From NCBI GenBank assembly GCA_022184915.1, contig JAGTJU010000003.1:558001-622000 (forward strand): a DNA stretch of 64,000 bases. Reading direction: 5' to 3'. Both the position numbers and the translations under genes were made by a program. The DNA comes from Myxococcales bacterium. GTDB lineage: Bacteria > Myxococcota_A > Polyangia > Fen-1088. This document shows positions 62,978 through 64,000 of this stretch, piece by piece; the stretch's first letter is position 1; every line of letters starts with the position of its first letter. The notes beneath the pieces are model-generated. The model was not told where the DNA came from, ran no database searches, and saw nothing but the letters and a program-made list of their open reading frames with translations.

Positions 62978-63678
62978 GGACCGGCCCGGGGAGAGGGAGA
63001 AGTACGGAGGGGGCTCGAGGCGACGGTCTGGAGGGGAGGGAGACCGGGACGAAGAGCCGAGAAGGGATGGGCGTGGCTGTATCGATGTCGTCGGAGCACT
63101 TATAGGGCGCCAGCATCGGGTCTGTCGGGTGCCAGCATCGGTTCTGCAAATAGGGTCCGGAGTCCTCTGCGCGGCCGCAGGTAGAGCGAGGCAGAGGGAA
63201 GTGATTGGGGAGGATCCTCGAAGGGATGAGGCCGGCCAGTCGGTGAAAATGCGGAGACGAGGCCGGGGCTCGCAAGGCGTATGGAACGCAGGACCGGATT
63301 CGCTCGCATCGGGGCAGCAGGTTCGGACCGGGAGGGATGCTCGAAGGGATGAGGCCGGCCAGTCGGTGACACCCATGAAAATGGGGAAACGAGGCCGGGT
63401 GCTCGCAAGCGCATGGATGGCAGGGCCGGATTCGCTCGCATCGGGGCAGGCGGTTGGGTTCGGATAAGGACCGAAGGACGCAGGGCCCGAAGACAAGTGC
63501 GGCGACGTTGTTAAGGGAAGCACCTGAGATGTGCATGATGAGTTCAGCCGCCGAACAAAGGCTTGCAGCTGCCGAAGCCCAGAACGTTGGTGGACAACCA
63601 AGATGGGTCTTGGGCCCTTGAAGCGCATGAGGGGTTGTGAGAGCCTGTCGAAGGGCTTCGCAGCTGAAGCCCGACACG
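62972..63678 (+). mobile_element. Cassette 13: copy of gene-less cassette 10
   Basis: 707 bp, the same as cassette 10 apart from a 9-bp insertion (near 63411-63419) and one C/T difference that opens or closes a plus-strand frame. Both copies keep the repeat pair. Confidence 0.72.
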
Positions 63679-63684
63679 TTATCC
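63550..63684 (+). repeat. attC of cassette 13
   Basis: R'' GCCGAAC, R' GTTATCC (cut after G63678), 135 bp. Confidence 0.9.
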
Positions 63685-63694
63685 GGACTGTACG

Positions 63695-64000
63695 ATGCCC
63701 AGAAGGACCATCTTAATTGGCAACGGAATTGGAATGGCGCTCGACTCAGAGCACTTCCTGCTTGCGAACGCCTTAAGACTGGTATGGGAAGCACCAATGG
63801 CGCTTGAGCCGGAGCAGAAAGCACTCATCAAGAGTTGCCTTAAAGCGCAGGGCGTCGGCACACATCCGCGGGGCGAAGGGGACTTAGATGTTCTTCACCG
63901 CGCGTTGATTGCCTGCAGCTTCTTGAAGGACTTGCCTGAAGGTGAGGCTAAATGGCTTACTGACCATGGCGCGGATTTCCCCGCTGCAACAATGTCCTAT
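63695..64000 (+). CDS. Possible SIR2-like protein, N-terminal fragment (cassette 14)
   Basis: An ATG at 63695 opens a frame that runs 102 codons to the window edge. It starts with PRRTILIGNGIGMALDSEHF, a beta-strand and Gly-rich turn like the nucleotide-binding start of SIR2-like proteins, and continues with LLANALRLVWEAP and IACSFLKDLPEGEAKWLTDH. SIR2-like N-termini occur in anti-phage effectors. Family assignment is uncertain, because the rest is missing. The start lies 16 nt after the cassette cut site. Confidence 0.5.
   Translation, partial: MPRRTILIGNGIGMALDSEHFLLANALRLVWEAPMALEPEQKALIKSCLKAQGVGTHPRGEGDLDVLHRALIACSFLKDLPEGEAKWLTDHGADFPAATMSY

Larger units (their letters stand above)
53339..64000 (+). 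mobile_element. Chromosomal integron: integrase, attI and at least 13 cassettes
   Basis: intI is followed by an attI-type junction (GTTGGAC at 54487) and thirteen cassettes, each ending in a 129-138 bp attC (one of 66 bp), plus a fourteenth running off the right edge. All cassette genes that I accept are on the plus strand, the same as intI. This is the inverted integrase orientation known from Treponema denticola and some Planctomycetes; in most integrons intI faces away from the cassettes. Cassettes are less GC-rich than the host DNA. The size and attC similarity suggest a sedentary chromosomal array. The right end lies beyond the window. Confidence 0.93.

Noticed and set aside
53339-63684. 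A CRISPR array, because similar sequences recur at intervals
   Set aside because: The repeats are attC sites of 66-138 bp at the ends of genes, with the core boxes and imperfect dyads of integron sites; spacers are whole genes.
62967-63824. Minus-strand open frame of 285 codons over cassette 13
   Set aside because: Same repeat-derived sequence as above, crossing the cassette border into a different cassette.

Overview
The window is high-GC chromosomal DNA from the neighbourhood of a replication origin, most likely of a myxobacterium-like deltaproteobacterium (Myxococcota). This is an inference. It rests on a CarD/CdnL-type regulator, parS sites matching the form I know from Myxococcus (GTTCCACGTGGAAC), a receiver-DUF4388-TPR regulator of a kind common in that group, and a conventional gyrB-recF-dnaN-dnaA / rpmH-rnpA-yidD-yidC layout. 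No rRNA or tRNA gene was found by eye.

Layout. 1-8.3 kb: a truncated and frameshifted DegT aminotransferase, then a minus-strand run tsaD-rsmA-mutM, a large response-regulator/TPR membrane protein, a sugar-kinase-like gene, and rsmG. 8.3-8.4 kb: three parS sites with no parAB beside them. 8.5-13 kb: bioF-bioD, khpB (jag), pepA. 13.2-24 kb: cdnL and the replication core (gyrB, recF, dnaN, dnaA, then divergent rpmH, rnpA, yidD, yidC), with two candidate origin segments flanking dnaA. 24-32.6 kb: trmB, uvrB, thiE and the phosphate regulon pstSCAB with phoB. 32.6-53.2 kb: pyruvate carboxylase, an RNA methyltransferase, a membrane glycosyltransferase-like protein, a c-type cytochrome lipoprotein, a divergent Fpg/Nei glycosylase, proC, an RRM protein, an apionate-lactonase-like protein, a metallo-hydrolase, a SpoIID-like protein, metG and a GST.

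53.3 kb to the end is the most unusual part: a chromosomal integron. The integrase gene (intI, 53339-54394) runs in the same direction as its cassettes, and attI lies at its 3' side, the reverse of the usual arrangement. Thirteen complete cassettes and the start of a fourteenth follow. Each complete one ends in an attC of about 130 bp (one is only 66 bp). The boundaries are unambiguous because the R'' box at each cassette's 3' end is the exact reverse complement of that cassette's own 5' GTTNNNN, even for the variants GTTATGC, GTTCGGC and GTTCGAC.

The array is dominated by toxin-antitoxin-like modules: BrnT/BrnA twice, a BrnT-like toxin with an XRE-type partner twice, MazE/MazF, and a zeta-like kinase with a small partner. 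Four cassettes occur twice with almost no divergence. Three related cassettes (10, 11, 13) contain internal repeats but no convincing gene. The first five of these modules carry their own promoter, with a dyad or repeats at the promoter, and the predicted transcription start falls on the first codon, suggesting leaderless translation. The last, truncated cassette starts a protein that may have a SIR2-like nucleotide-binding N-terminus.

Two genes (near 340 and 43416) look broken by single-base frameshifts. Whether these are real or assembly errors cannot be decided from the sequence.
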